NCBI GenBank assembly: GCA_035536235.1 | Contig: DATLOQ010000013.1 | Span: 1-32,759 of the forward strand | DNA from: DATLNF01 sp035536235 | GTDB taxonomy: Bacteria; Actinomycetota; Actinomycetes; BP-191 | Direction of reading: 5' to 3' | Length of the DNA: 32,759 nt | Shown: positions 23,118 to 31,241 of the stretch, one piece after another | Position numbering within the stretch: the first letter of the stretch is position 1 | Layout: every line of letters starts with the position of its first letter | Notes under the pieces: generated by a model | Databases searched by the model: none | What the model was told of the DNA's origin: nothing | Seen by the model: only the letters and a program-made list of their open reading frames with translations | Program-made: the position numbers and the translations under genes

Positions 23118-24932
23118 ATGACGACCCCGACACCAGGTCTCGATGCCGCGCCGACGAACCACGCCAAGCTCATCGCGTGGGTCCGTGACATCGCCGAGCT
23201 CACTCAGCCGGACCGGGTCGAGTGGTGCGACGGCTCGCCCGAGGAGTGGGACCGGCTCACCGCGCTGCTGGTCGAGTCCGGCACGTTCGTCAAGCTCGAT
23301 GAGACGAAGCGGCCGAACAGCTTCTACGCCGCGAGTGATCCGACCGACGTCGCCCGGGTCGAGGACCGCACCTTCATCTGCAGCGAGCGCGAAGAAGACG
23401 CCGGGCCCACCAACAACTGGACCGACCCGGCGGAGATGCGCGGCACCCTCAAGGGCCTCTTCGCCGGCAGCATGCGCGGCCGCACCATGTACATCGTGCC
23501 GTTCTGCATGGGCCCCCTGGGATCGAAGATCTCGCAGCTCGGCGTCGAGATCACCGACTCGGCGTACGTCGTCGTGTCCATGCGGATCATGACGCGGATG
23601 GGCAAGGCCGCCCTCGACCAGATGGGCACGGACGGCTTCTTCGTCCCGGCGGTGCACACCGTCGGCGCACCGCTCGACGCCGGCCAGGCGGACGTCACGT
23701 GGCCCTGCAACGACACGAAGTACATCGTGCACTTCCCCGAGACACGCGAGATCTGGTCCTACGGGTCGGGCTACGGCGGCAACGCGCTGCTCGGCAAGAA
23801 GTGCTTCGCCCTGCGCATCGCGTCGGTGATGGCCCGCGACGAGGGCTGGCTGGCCGAGCACATGCTCATCCTCAAGCTGACTCCGCCGCAGGGAGAGCCC
23901 AAGTACGTCACCGCGGCGTTCCCGAGCGCCTGTGGCAAGACCAACCTCGCGATGCTGCAGCCGACCATCCCCGGATGGACAGTCGAGACCGTCGGCGACG
24001 ACATCGCCTGGATGCGCTTCGGCGACGACGGCCGGCTCTACGCGATCAATCCCGAGGCCGGCTTCTTCGGCGTCGCCCCCGGCACCGGCGAGGACACCAA
24101 CGCCAATGCGGTGAAGACCTTCTGGGGCAACAGCATCTTCACCAACGTCGCGCGCACCGATGACGGCGACGTGTGGTGGGAAGGCCTCACCACCACCCCG
24201 CCCGCGCACCTCATCGACTGGAAGGGCAACGACTGGACGCCCGAGTCGACGACGCCGGCGGCGCACCCCAACGCTCGCTTCACCACCCCGGCCGGACAGT
24301 GCCCGACCATCGCAGCTGAGTGGGAGGACCCGAAGGGCGTCCCGATCTCGGCCATCCTCTTCGGCGGCCGCCGGGCGACCGCCGTACCGCTGGTGACCGA
24401 GTCATTCGACTGGCAGCACGGTGTGTTCCTCGGCTCTACCGTCTCGTCCGAGACGACTGCCGCGGCGGCCGGGGCCATCGGAGAGCTGCGGCGCGATCCG
24501 TTCGCCATGCTGCCGTTCTGCGGCTACAACATGGGCGACTACGCGGCCCACTGGCTCGGGATCGGCGCGGCGACTGAGGCCGACAAGCTGCCGCGCATCT
24601 ACTACGTCAACTGGTTCCGCAAGGACGCCAACGGCAAGTGGCTCTGGCCGGGCTTCGGCGAGAACAGCCGGGTGCTCAAGTGGATCGTCGAGCGCCTCGA
24701 TGGAGTCGCCGATGGCGCCGTGACCCCCATTGGCGTGGTGCCGACGCGGGAGTCTCTCGACCTGGACGGCCTCGACATCCCGGCCGAGGACCTGGACCTG
24801 CTGCTCTCGGTGGATGCCGGCATCTGGAAGCAGGAGGCGGGTCTCATCCCCGAGTTCTTCGCCCAGTTCGGCGACCACCTGCCCAAGCAGCTGGTCGAGG
24901 AGCACGCGGCCCTCGTCGAGCGCCTCGGCTAG
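23118..24932 (+). CDS. pckG: Phosphoenolpyruvate carboxykinase (GTP)
   Basis: 604 residues, normal for the GTP-dependent enzyme, which interconverts oxaloacetate plus GTP with PEP, CO2 and GDP at the entry to gluconeogenesis. The P-loop with the family cysteine is FPSACGKTNLAML at about 267-279; the metal-binding and substrate regions include GSGYGGNALLGKKC, ETVGDDIAWM and NPEAGFFGVAPGT; the guanine-binding and C-terminal parts include FCGYNMGDYAAHW and NWFRKD. The ATP-dependent family lacks these segments. The ATG at 23118 follows GAGGAG; an in-frame start at 23085 is weaker. It stands alone between a small secreted peptide gene and an unknown gene, so no operon is implied. Confidence 0.96.
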   Translation: MTTPTPGLDAAPTNHAKLIAWVRDIAELTQPDRVEWCDGSPEEWDRLTALLVESGTFVKLDETKRPNSFYAASDPTDVARVEDRTFICSEREEDAGPTNNWTDPAEMRGTLKGLFAGSMRGRTMYIVPFCMGPLGSKISQLGVEITDSAYVVVSMRIMTRMGKAALDQMGTDGFFVPAVHTVGAPLDAGQADVTWPCNDTKYIVHFPETREIWSYGSGYGGNALLGKKCFALRIASVMARDEGWLAEHMLILKLTPPQGEPKYVTAAFPSACGKTNLAMLQPTIPGWTVETVGDDIAWMRFGDDGRLYAINPEAGFFGVAPGTGEDTNANAVKTFWGNSIFTNVARTDDGDVWWEGLTTTPPAHLIDWKGNDWTPESTTPAAHPNARFTTPAGQCPTIAAEWEDPKGVPISAILFGGRRATAVPLVTESFDWQHGVFLGSTVSSETTAAAAGAIGELRRDPFAMLPFCGYNMGDYAAHWLGIGAATEADKLPRIYYVNWFRKDANGKWLWPGFGENSRVLKWIVERLDGVADGAVTPIGVVPTRESLDLDGLDIPAEDLDLLLSVDAGIWKQEAGLIPEFFAQFGDHLPKQLVEEHAALVERLG

Positions 24933-24959
24933 AAACCCCTCACGCTGGCGAACCCTGCC

Positions 24960-24989
24960 CTCTCACGTGTCTTCTATGACACGTGAGAG
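24960..24989. terminator. Perfect 12-bp hairpin downstream of pckG
   Basis: The arms ctctcacgtgtc (24960-24971) and gacacgtgagag (24978-24989) are perfect reverse complements with the 6-nt loop ttctat, 28 bp after the pckG stop. No U-tract follows, as is common for actinobacterial terminators. A regulatory operator for the downstream gene is an alternative. Confidence 0.7.
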
Positions 24990-25066
24990 CGCAGCCCCTG
25001 GCGGCGCAGCGCAGGTTGCGGCCGTGTGTGGATGCGGGTGCGGAGGGGCATCGGCACAATGCCGTC

Positions 25067-25714
25067 ATGGCTGCGGTGGTATGTGTCGACGGATCGAAGC
25101 TCGGCGTTAGTCCGGTCCCGGTAGTGGATCGGGACGGTGCGCCGTACGAGCTGACCCTGCGGCTGTCCCGCGACGACCAGCCCTTCGGGGCTGTGGGGGA
25201 GCGATGCGGCTGGTTTCTCGCGGCGACGGCTGCGCGGCTGCGTGCCGCGGGCGCTGACGGGTCCGCGGAAAGCGAGGTGTGGCCCGATCGCGATGACCGC
25301 TTCTCGGCCTCCGCGATCGAGGGTGGTCTGCGAGCCTGGGCGGGTGACCAAGGGCTCGAACCGGATTCGACCTGGGCACAGCTCGAGCGCTACATGCCAC
25401 GAGACCGCGACCTCTTCGTCTTCCGGCACCGGGATCCCGACGACCTCATCAGCGAGGGAGAGATCCGCTGCTCAGTGCACTCCACTAAGACCTGGGTGGA
25501 CGGCGCGGGCACGGCTCGGGCTGGCGGCCGTTGGCAGCTCGCTCGCCGCGCCGTGCTGGACGCGTGGGGCCACGGTGGCGAGGGTCTGCGGGCCGTGCTC
25601 ACTGCTCCGCAGCTCGTCCACTTCCTGGACGCGCTGCTCGCCGAAGCAGCGGTGCTCGGCTGCGTCTACTCCACGGACGAGCCGCAGGTCGTCGTGCGTC
25701 GGCCCGCCGGATGA
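25067..25714 (+). CDS. Conserved-looking protein of unknown function
   Basis: 215 residues, soluble, acidic and Arg-rich, with no signal peptide or membrane segment. Visible segments are MAAVVCVDGSKLGVSPVPV, a central GRWQLARRAVLDAWG and the C-terminal LDALLAEAAVLGCVYSTDE. None matches a motif I can assign. The codon pattern is that of a normal GC-rich gene. The ATG at 25067 is chosen because CACAAT lies 6 nt upstream, a tolerable -10 for a leaderless mRNA; the nearest GGAGGGG (25042-25048) is about 18 nt away, too far for a ribosome site. The frame is open back to 24983, which is less likely since it reaches into the hairpin. It ends 21 bp from the convergent GNAT gene. Confidence 0.68.
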   Translation: MAAVVCVDGSKLGVSPVPVVDRDGAPYELTLRLSRDDQPFGAVGERCGWFLAATAARLRAAGADGSAESEVWPDRDDRFSASAIEGGLRAWAGDQGLEPDSTWAQLERYMPRDRDLFVFRHRDPDDLISEGEIRCSVHSTKTWVDGAGTARAGGRWQLARRAVLDAWGHGGEGLRAVLTAPQLVHFLDALLAEAAVLGCVYSTDEPQVVVRRPAG

Positions 25715-25735
25715 GGCTGGGGACCGCGCTAGCAG

Positions 25736-26683
25736 CTATCCCGCCTCGTTGCCGGCCAGGAGTTCCGGAGGCAGCTGGCGGGTCCATTTGGTGGCGTACG
25801 GCGTCCAGCCGAGGGTGCGCCAGTGAGGCTCCGCCGCCATGTTGCTCAGCCGCCAATCCGACCAGCTCACCGTCGCGCCGTGCTCGATCGCCCACGCGCG
25901 GCCAGCCACGTCGAGCGCCGCTCCGACGCCGCGCCCGCGGTGCCCAGGCCGCACGGCGGCGTGGCCGAATGCCACCGCGTCAGCCGGGACGCCGAGTCGA
26001 GGCGGCATCGGCTCCCAGCTCGCGAAACCGACATCGACGCCGTCGACCGAGGCGATGAAGTCGAAGACAGCCGGGTTCTCGTAGTCCGCACGGAACATGT
26101 CCGGCAGCGCCGCGGCGGTCTCCGGTGAGCGGTAGGACCACGCCGGCGCCGACGAAAGGTGCTCGCCGACGATGCCGCACATGTCCAGCAGCGACGCGAG
26201 GTCTGCGTCGCCAGCCGCCACACGTACGTCGACGTCCGCCGGGGGCGTCGTGCGGGATGGTTCGACCGGACCCAGGGCAAAGACGTGCTCCTGGCCGAAG
26301 CCGAGCCGCGACCACGCGGCCTCGGCCACTGCGTCGCCGGTGAGCAGCACAACTGCATGCCGCAGCCCGCGCGCGGCCACCCACGTCGTGGAGGCGGCCG
26401 CGTAGAGCAGCCGGGTGGTGAGCTCGTCGGCCGCTGCGTGCCCGCCGAGGTCCACCCAGGTCGTGTGCTCGTCGACCCGAGAGAGCAGGTAGCCCACCAC
26501 CCGGTCGCCGTCGAGCGCGACCCAGCCGTGCGAAGCCGCTGCGCGCACCGCGCCGACCGCAGTGACGAGGTCGGCATGGCGATCGAGCAGCGGATGACGC
26601 TCCAGCGCTGCGTCGTATCGCTCGGCGAAGAGGTCCGCGGCGGCGCCGAGGTGCTCGTCGGTGAACTCCATGACGGCAGGCAT
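25736..26683 (-). CDS. Tandem GNAT N-acetyltransferase
   Basis: 315 residues with two GNAT-type halves. The C-terminal half has the acetyl-CoA loop VRPGHRGRGVGAALD (about residues 243-257) preceded by AVAFGHAA and followed by the motif-B-like WSDWRLSNMAAEPHW. The N-terminal half (WVALDGDRVVGYLLS, then LLYAAASTTWVAARG and EAAWSRLGFG) lacks a good acetyl-CoA loop and may be inactive. The acceptor is unknown. Starts at 26683 (MPAV) or 26671 (MEFT) are both possible; GAAGGG precedes the first. It diverges from the prenyl synthase gene across 115 bp. In M. tuberculosis the equivalent slot holds a hemolysin III-like gene, from memory, so this gene is not part of the conserved block. Confidence 0.87.
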   Translation of the reverse strand: MPAVMEFTDEHLGAAADLFAERYDAALERHPLLDRHADLVTAVGAVRAAASHGWVALDGDRVVGYLLSRVDEHTTWVDLGGHAAADELTTRLLYAAASTTWVAARGLRHAVVLLTGDAVAEAAWSRLGFGQEHVFALGPVEPSRTTPPADVDVRVAAGDADLASLLDMCGIVGEHLSSAPAWSYRSPETAAALPDMFRADYENPAVFDFIASVDGVDVGFASWEPMPPRLGVPADAVAFGHAAVRPGHRGRGVGAALDVAGRAWAIEHGATVSWSDWRLSNMAAEPHWRTLGWTPYATKWTRQLPPELLAGNEAG

Positions 26684-26798
26684 GCGCGACCCTTCGCTCG
26701 GGAATCAGCACAGGATCTCCGAACGTCGCGCGTCAGGCGACTGGTTTGCCGGCGTACGGTGGTCAGACGGGTTGGCCGGAGTTGGAGGCAGGTGACGA

Positions 26799-27566
26799 GT
26801 GGGGCTGAGGGACGCCGTCTACGGCTTCTACGAGCGGCGGCTGGCCCGTCAGCTGCACGGCTCGCCCGTCCCGCGGCACGTCGGCGTCATCCTGGACGGC
26901 AACCGGCGGTGGGCGCGGGCTACCGGGCAGCGCAACCTCAGCGACGGCCACCAGCGCGGCGCAGACAAGATCATCGACCTGCTGCAGTGGTGCGACGAGG
27001 CTGATGTCGAGCTGGTCACGCTCTGGCTGCTCTCGACCGACAACCTCGGCCGACCGGCGCTCGAGCTCGAGCCCCTGCTGCGCATCATCGAAGGCGTCGT
27101 CACCGACCTGGCCGCTCCGCAGAACCGGTGGACGCTCAACGTGGTCGGCGCCCTCGACCTGCTCCCGGCCGAGACGGCCCGTCGGCTCAAGGAGGCCGCC
27201 GCCGGCACGGCGGGGCGACCCGGCGTGGAGGTCAACGTCGCCGTGGGCTACGGCGGGCGCCGGGAGATCGCCGACGCCGTGCGGTCGATGCTGCAGGCCC
27301 ACGCGGCCAACGGGGCGACCCTGGCGGAGGTCGCGGAGGTGCTGGACGTCGAGCACATCGCCGAGCACCTCTACACCCGGGGCCAGCCCGACCCGGACAT
27401 CGTCATCCGGACCAGCGGCGAGCAGCGCCTCGGCGGATTCCTGCTGTGGCAGAGCGCGCACAGCGAGTTCTACTTCTGCGATGCCTACTGGCCGGACTTC
27501 CGCAGGATCGACTTCCTCCGCGCGCTGCGTGCTTACAGCCAGCGCCAGCGCCGGTTCGGCGCCTGA
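26799..27566 (+). CDS. Z-prenyl diphosphate synthase (Z-FPP/UPP synthase family)
   Basis: 255 residues of the cis-prenyltransferase family, which condenses isopentenyl diphosphate with an allylic diphosphate for polyprenyl carriers used in wall synthesis. The catalytic Asp is D33 in VILDGNRRWAR; WLLSTDN, NVAVGYGGRREI and DIVIRTSGEQRLGGFLLWQSAHSEFYF are family signatures. The basic N-terminal extension and its place between the DUF255 protein and phoH2 match M. tuberculosis Rv1086, a short-chain Z-farnesyl diphosphate synthase, but product length cannot be read from sequence with certainty. The GTG at 26799 follows GGAGGCAGG. A downstream hairpin (cccac with gtggg near 27602-27620) may be part of its terminator. 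Confidence 0.93.
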   Translation: MGLRDAVYGFYERRLARQLHGSPVPRHVGVILDGNRRWARATGQRNLSDGHQRGADKIIDLLQWCDEADVELVTLWLLSTDNLGRPALELEPLLRIIEGVVTDLAAPQNRWTLNVVGALDLLPAETARRLKEAAAGTAGRPGVEVNVAVGYGGRREIADAVRSMLQAHAANGATLAEVAEVLDVEHIAEHLYTRGQPDPDIVIRTSGEQRLGGFLLWQSAHSEFYFCDAYWPDFRRIDFLRALRAYSQRQRRFGA

Positions 27567-27699
27567 GGCGCGCGTACCGCCCCCGAGTGTTGATCCTTGA
27601 ACCCCACTGGTGCGTGGGCTGGTAGCTGAGGCTTCGAAGATCACCTGCTCCCTGTTCCGGGCCGCAGGGGCCAGCCCTACAGCCAAACCGGTGCGCGGT

Positions 27700-27705
27700 T
27701 AGGGT
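27700..27705 (+). promoter_or_regulatory. -10 element TAGGGT for a leaderless DUF885 transcript
   Basis: TAGGGT ends 7 nt before the ATG at 27713, so RNA should begin at the start codon. No ribosome site is present. The 146-bp gap upstream also holds several short inverted repeats but no tRNA-like fold that I can recognise. Confidence 0.55.
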
Positions 27706-27712
27706 CGGCCCT

Positions 27713-28903
27713 ATGGATCTCATCCGTGAGTACTGCTTGCTCGGATTGCGCTTCGACCGGCTCGTCGAAGGTTTCGTCGATGCTTACACCGGCGATCCGG
27801 CGCTCAGGGCCCAGGTGGCAGCGGAGCCGGCCCCGGACCCCGCGGCGCTGTCCCGGCAGGCTGTCGCTTTGCGCCACGAGCTGGCAAGCAGGGACCTGGA
27901 CCCGGCGCGCCAGGACTACCTCGACGGCCAGCTGCGCGGGCTCGAGGCAAGCGGCCGGAGTCTGGCCGGGGAGCCGATGGGCTTCGTCGACGAGGTCGAG
28001 GCGTACTTCGCCGTACGGCCCTCGATGGGAGACCAAGACACCTATGCCGCGGCGCACAGCGCCCTCGACGGCCTGCTGCCCGGTGATGGCCCGCTGGCCG
28101 AGCGCTACCACGCCTACCGCACCGGCGACGAGGTGCCGCCGGCCCGCCTCGAGGACGCGATGCTCGCGCTGTCCAGCGCGCTCCGTGACAAGGTCCGCAC
28201 CACCTTCGGGCTGCCCCAGCAGGAGACGGTGTCCTACGACGTCGTCACCGACCAGCCCTGGTCCGGGTTCAACTACTACCTGGGCGCCTTCCGCTCTCGG
28301 GTGGCGGTCAACGCCGACCTGCCGATGCAGCTGGGCTCGCTGCCGCACCTCATCGCCCACGAGTCCTATCCGGGCCACCACACCGAGCGGTGCCACAAGG
28401 AGGAGCTCCTGGTCGAGGGTCGTCGCTGGGACGAGCAGACGATCATGCTGGTCAACACACCGGAGTGCTTGATCTCCGAGGGACTCGCCGACCTCGGCCT
28501 GCGCGTGGCGGTGGGCGAGGGCTGGGGCACGTGGGCGGAGGAGATCTTCGCCGACCTCGGCCTCCGCTTTGACGGCGCGCGCGCCGAGGCGATCGCCAAC
28601 GCGCGCGCACCGCTCGGGCTGATCAACCAGGATGCTGCCCTCATGCTGCACGACCGCGGGGCGAGCCAGGACGACGTCGTCGCCTACCTGTGCCGCTGGG
28701 GGCTGGTGCCGGAGGTGCGGGCCCGCAAGTCGCTGGATTTCCTCACCTCACCGCTGTGGCGCGCCTACACCTCGACGTACGCCGAGGGCTACCGGCTGCT
28801 CAGCGTCTGGCTCGACGCAGGCGATGAGCAGGCCCGCTTCCGCCGCCTGCTCGACGAGCCGCTCACCCCCGGCGCCATCGCCGCCGAGCTGCTTGCGGCG
28901 TAA
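27713..28903 (+). CDS. DUF885 family putative zinc metallopeptidase
   Basis: 396 residues, cytoplasmic by sequence. The metal site reads HESYPGHH (H216, E217, H222, H223), the HExxxGHH form of DUF885 proteins, with a likely third ligand Glu in CLISEGLADLG about 35 residues later. The N-terminal half is helical and has no export signal, unlike many DUF885 members. At 396 residues it is shorter than the typical 550-600-residue form, as if only the core were kept. Peptidase activity is inferred from the motif; no substrate is known. Its stop lies 11 bp from the stop of the convergent peptidase gene, leaving no room for a terminator between them. Confidence 0.88.
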   Translation: MDLIREYCLLGLRFDRLVEGFVDAYTGDPALRAQVAAEPAPDPAALSRQAVALRHELASRDLDPARQDYLDGQLRGLEASGRSLAGEPMGFVDEVEAYFAVRPSMGDQDTYAAAHSALDGLLPGDGPLAERYHAYRTGDEVPPARLEDAMLALSSALRDKVRTTFGLPQQETVSYDVVTDQPWSGFNYYLGAFRSRVAVNADLPMQLGSLPHLIAHESYPGHHTERCHKEELLVEGRRWDEQTIMLVNTPECLISEGLADLGLRVAVGEGWGTWAEEIFADLGLRFDGARAEAIANARAPLGLINQDAALMLHDRGASQDDVVAYLCRWGLVPEVRARKSLDFLTSPLWRAYTSTYAEGYRLLSVWLDAGDEQARFRRLLDEPLTPGAIAAELLAA

Positions 28904-28914
28904 GGATCGCTGGG

Positions 28915-31026
28915 TCAGCCGGAGAACGCCGAGGTGCGGCGGCGGCGTACGGCGTAGGCGCCGGCCAGGGTCAGCAGCGCCAGAGTGCCCGCGGTCGGCA
29001 GGTCCGCACCGGTAGCGGGCAGCGGTGCCGGCCGCGGTGCGGGCTTAGGCGCCGGGGCGGGCTGAGGTGCGGGGGCCGGCGCAGGAGCAGGTGCGGCCGC
29101 GGCGCCGGGACGGCGGTAGGCGAGCATCTGGTGGAAGACCTGCCCGCCGGCGATCGTCATCGCGTAGTCGGCGAGGCCATCCTCCGGGTCGTTCTCCGCT
29201 GTCGGAGTGGGCAGCACGGCGCCGAAGATCGAGATCTTGCCGGCGCCGCGTGGGAGCTCACCCAGGGCGGTGAAGTCGTTCGTCTCCGCGTCGTCGGTGT
29301 CGTCGTCGTCAGCGCCGACCGTACCGACCGTGACCCCGCCGGCCGCCTCCCAGGCCGCTGACGCGATCCCGTGGTGGGGCGCGTTCGACGTCGCGGTGAA
29401 CCCGAGCGGCACCTCGTAGTAGGTCTGGCCGGCGGTCGGGAGGACATCGGCCTCCCACGGGTGGTCACGGGTGCCGAAGTTGATGTGACCGGCGTTGGTG
29501 GCCACTTCCTGAAGCGCGCCCTCGTCGGAGAAGCCCATGTCGGCGAGGACCTTGATCGCGCCGTCGGTGAGCACCAGCTGTCCGCCGGCGGTGACGAAGC
29601 GCTCCAGCGCCTTGACGTAAGCCTCGGCGTTGACCGGCCGCCCGGCGGTGTCCCGCGGGATGGCGACGTCAGCCAGCACCAGGGAGTCGTACGACGAGAG
29701 GTCGGCAGTCGCGATGTCTCCACTGCGCAGCGCTGTCACCGGCACGCCGGCGTCCTTGGCGAGGTCGGCGAAGTAGTCCATTCGGCTCGCGCTGACCGCC
29801 TTCGCGGAGCGCCCGTCCTCCAGCGGAGCCGCCGGCGCCGTCACTCGCGCCGGATCGTTGACGTAGGCGACCCGTCCCAGGTCGAGCTTGGGCTTGACGG
29901 CGCCGGTGATCATCGACTCGACGGTGACCGACTCGATGATGCCGCGTACGGCGGCGACGTGCGCCTGCTCCAGAGCGCCGACCCAGATGTTGCCCGGCGC
30001 GGTGTGAGAGAGGAAGTTCTCCGCGTCGATGTCGATGGCTCCGGTGGCCTGGCTGAACCAGTCACCCATGAAGCCGGCGTCGTCGTAGCCGACGACGTCG
30101 TACCCCGTGGACGCGGCAGCCGGCGTCATGGAGCTGGTGGCACCGGTCAGCGCACCGAGGACCACGCCGTCGTCCGCGAACTTCCGCTCGATCGTCTTGA
30201 CCACGTTGAGGCCCAGCTGCAGCTCCTGAGCCTGCTCCTTCGGCGTCCACTGGTCGGCGGGCCACATGAGATCGGCGAAGGCGTTGTTCGGTGAGGTGAT
30301 CTCGCCGTGGATGTCACTCGCGGTGGTGACCGGCCCGAGGGACTTGATGAACTGCACCCAGCCGTCGCTCTCCGGCTCCGACCGCGGGGTGTGGTTCGGG
30401 TTGGGCCATCCGACCGTGGGGAACTGCCGGTTGAGGTCGACGCCGTTGCCGTTGCCACGGTCGAAGACCGCACCCGGGCTGCCCAGGTCTCCCTTCGACC
30501 AGCCGTCGACGTTGACGATGCCGAGCCAGACCTCAGTCTGCGCCAGCACCTGGTCGAGCGGGAAGGAGACGTCACCGGTGAAGACCGGACGGGTCTTCTC
30601 CGCTGCCCACCAGCGGGCGACGTCCTCGATGTAGCGGATGCCACCTTCGCGGCCGGCGGTCTCGTTCGCGTGCACTGACAGGGAGAAGACGACCTTGCGC
30701 TTGCCCGCCGCCGGCTTGCTCTCGTCGGTGAGCCGGATGATCGGGATCGGCTGGCCGTCGAAGGACGTGTGCTTGGCGTTCTTGGTCAGCTCGTCGAGGG
30801 TGAAGACCTCCACGACCTCGGGAGCGACCGCCTCGATGGCCTCGAGCACGGGAAACGCCTCGCGGCCGTACTGGATGAACGTCGCTGTCTGCAGCGGCTC
30901 GGCGACGACTCGGCCGCCGCAGGCTGCGGTCGGGACGCTGCCGGTGCAGGTCGGTGCCGCGTTGCCGGCCAGCGGTACGGCGGCCGCCGCGGCGAGCACG
31001 GTCACGAGGGCTACGGCACGGCGCAT
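28915..31026 (-). CDS. LPATG-anchored secreted M14 zinc carboxypeptidase, paralogue 3
   Basis: 703 residues with the same plan as the peptidases at 5334 and 9487. A signal peptide ends near A24 (LAGNAA). Zinc ligands are H119 and E122 (HANETAG, with Ala in place of the Gly of the other two) and H240 (DIHGE); R200 is in DLNRQ and the candidate catalytic Glu is E336 (DAENF). The amidotransferase-like part has SLVLADVAIPRD and GGQLVLTD; an acidic insert (ADDDDTDDAE) is unique to this copy. The tail is a Pro-Ala repeat, LPATG at 669-673, a hydrophobic helix and RRRR. It is closest to the first paralogue by motif. GAGGAG precedes the ATG at 31026; the open frame to 31221 is rejected. It diverges from phoH2 across 215 bp. 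Confidence 0.9.
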   Translation of the reverse strand: MRRAVALVTVLAAAAAVPLAGNAAPTCTGSVPTAACGGRVVAEPLQTATFIQYGREAFPVLEAIEAVAPEVVEVFTLDELTKNAKHTSFDGQPIPIIRLTDESKPAAGKRKVVFSLSVHANETAGREGGIRYIEDVARWWAAEKTRPVFTGDVSFPLDQVLAQTEVWLGIVNVDGWSKGDLGSPGAVFDRGNGNGVDLNRQFPTVGWPNPNHTPRSEPESDGWVQFIKSLGPVTTASDIHGEITSPNNAFADLMWPADQWTPKEQAQELQLGLNVVKTIERKFADDGVVLGALTGATSSMTPAAASTGYDVVGYDDAGFMGDWFSQATGAIDIDAENFLSHTAPGNIWVGALEQAHVAAVRGIIESVTVESMITGAVKPKLDLGRVAYVNDPARVTAPAAPLEDGRSAKAVSASRMDYFADLAKDAGVPVTALRSGDIATADLSSYDSLVLADVAIPRDTAGRPVNAEAYVKALERFVTAGGQLVLTDGAIKVLADMGFSDEGALQEVATNAGHINFGTRDHPWEADVLPTAGQTYYEVPLGFTATSNAPHHGIASAAWEAAGGVTVGTVGADDDDTDDAETNDFTALGELPRGAGKISIFGAVLPTPTAENDPEDGLADYAMTIAGGQVFHQMLAYRRPGAAAAPAPAPAPAPQPAPAPKPAPRPAPLPATGADLPTAGTLALLTLAGAYAVRRRRTSAFSG

Positions 31027-31241
31027 CGGGGGTTTCTCCTCAGGGAGCGACCGGGAGTCGTCACCCGGTAGCCACTTCTTCGTTCCTGATGGCTCTGACT
31101 CCTGCCCGGCAGCAGCATCTGTGTCCGTTTCGCCACCGGGCCCCCGATGGCGGGCGTGTCGCTGCCGGTCTCGCCCCACGCGCCGCCGTACCGTCGGATC
31201 CGGCCGTGGGGATGCGGCCATCCCTGACGGGGAGGCCCCGC

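Noticed and set aside
27567..27712. tRNA or other structured RNA gene
   Set aside because: Several short inverted repeats are present but no acceptor stem, T-loop consensus or cloverleaf could be assembled.
31027..31221. 65-codon N-terminal extension of the third carboxypeptidase
   Set aside because: It would place the signal peptide internally, whereas GAGGAG precedes the ATG at 31026.
30954..31241. 96-codon upstream extension of phoH2
   Set aside because: It overlaps the signal-peptide region of the divergent peptidase and lacks a ribosome site; GGAGG and family length support the ATG at 31242.
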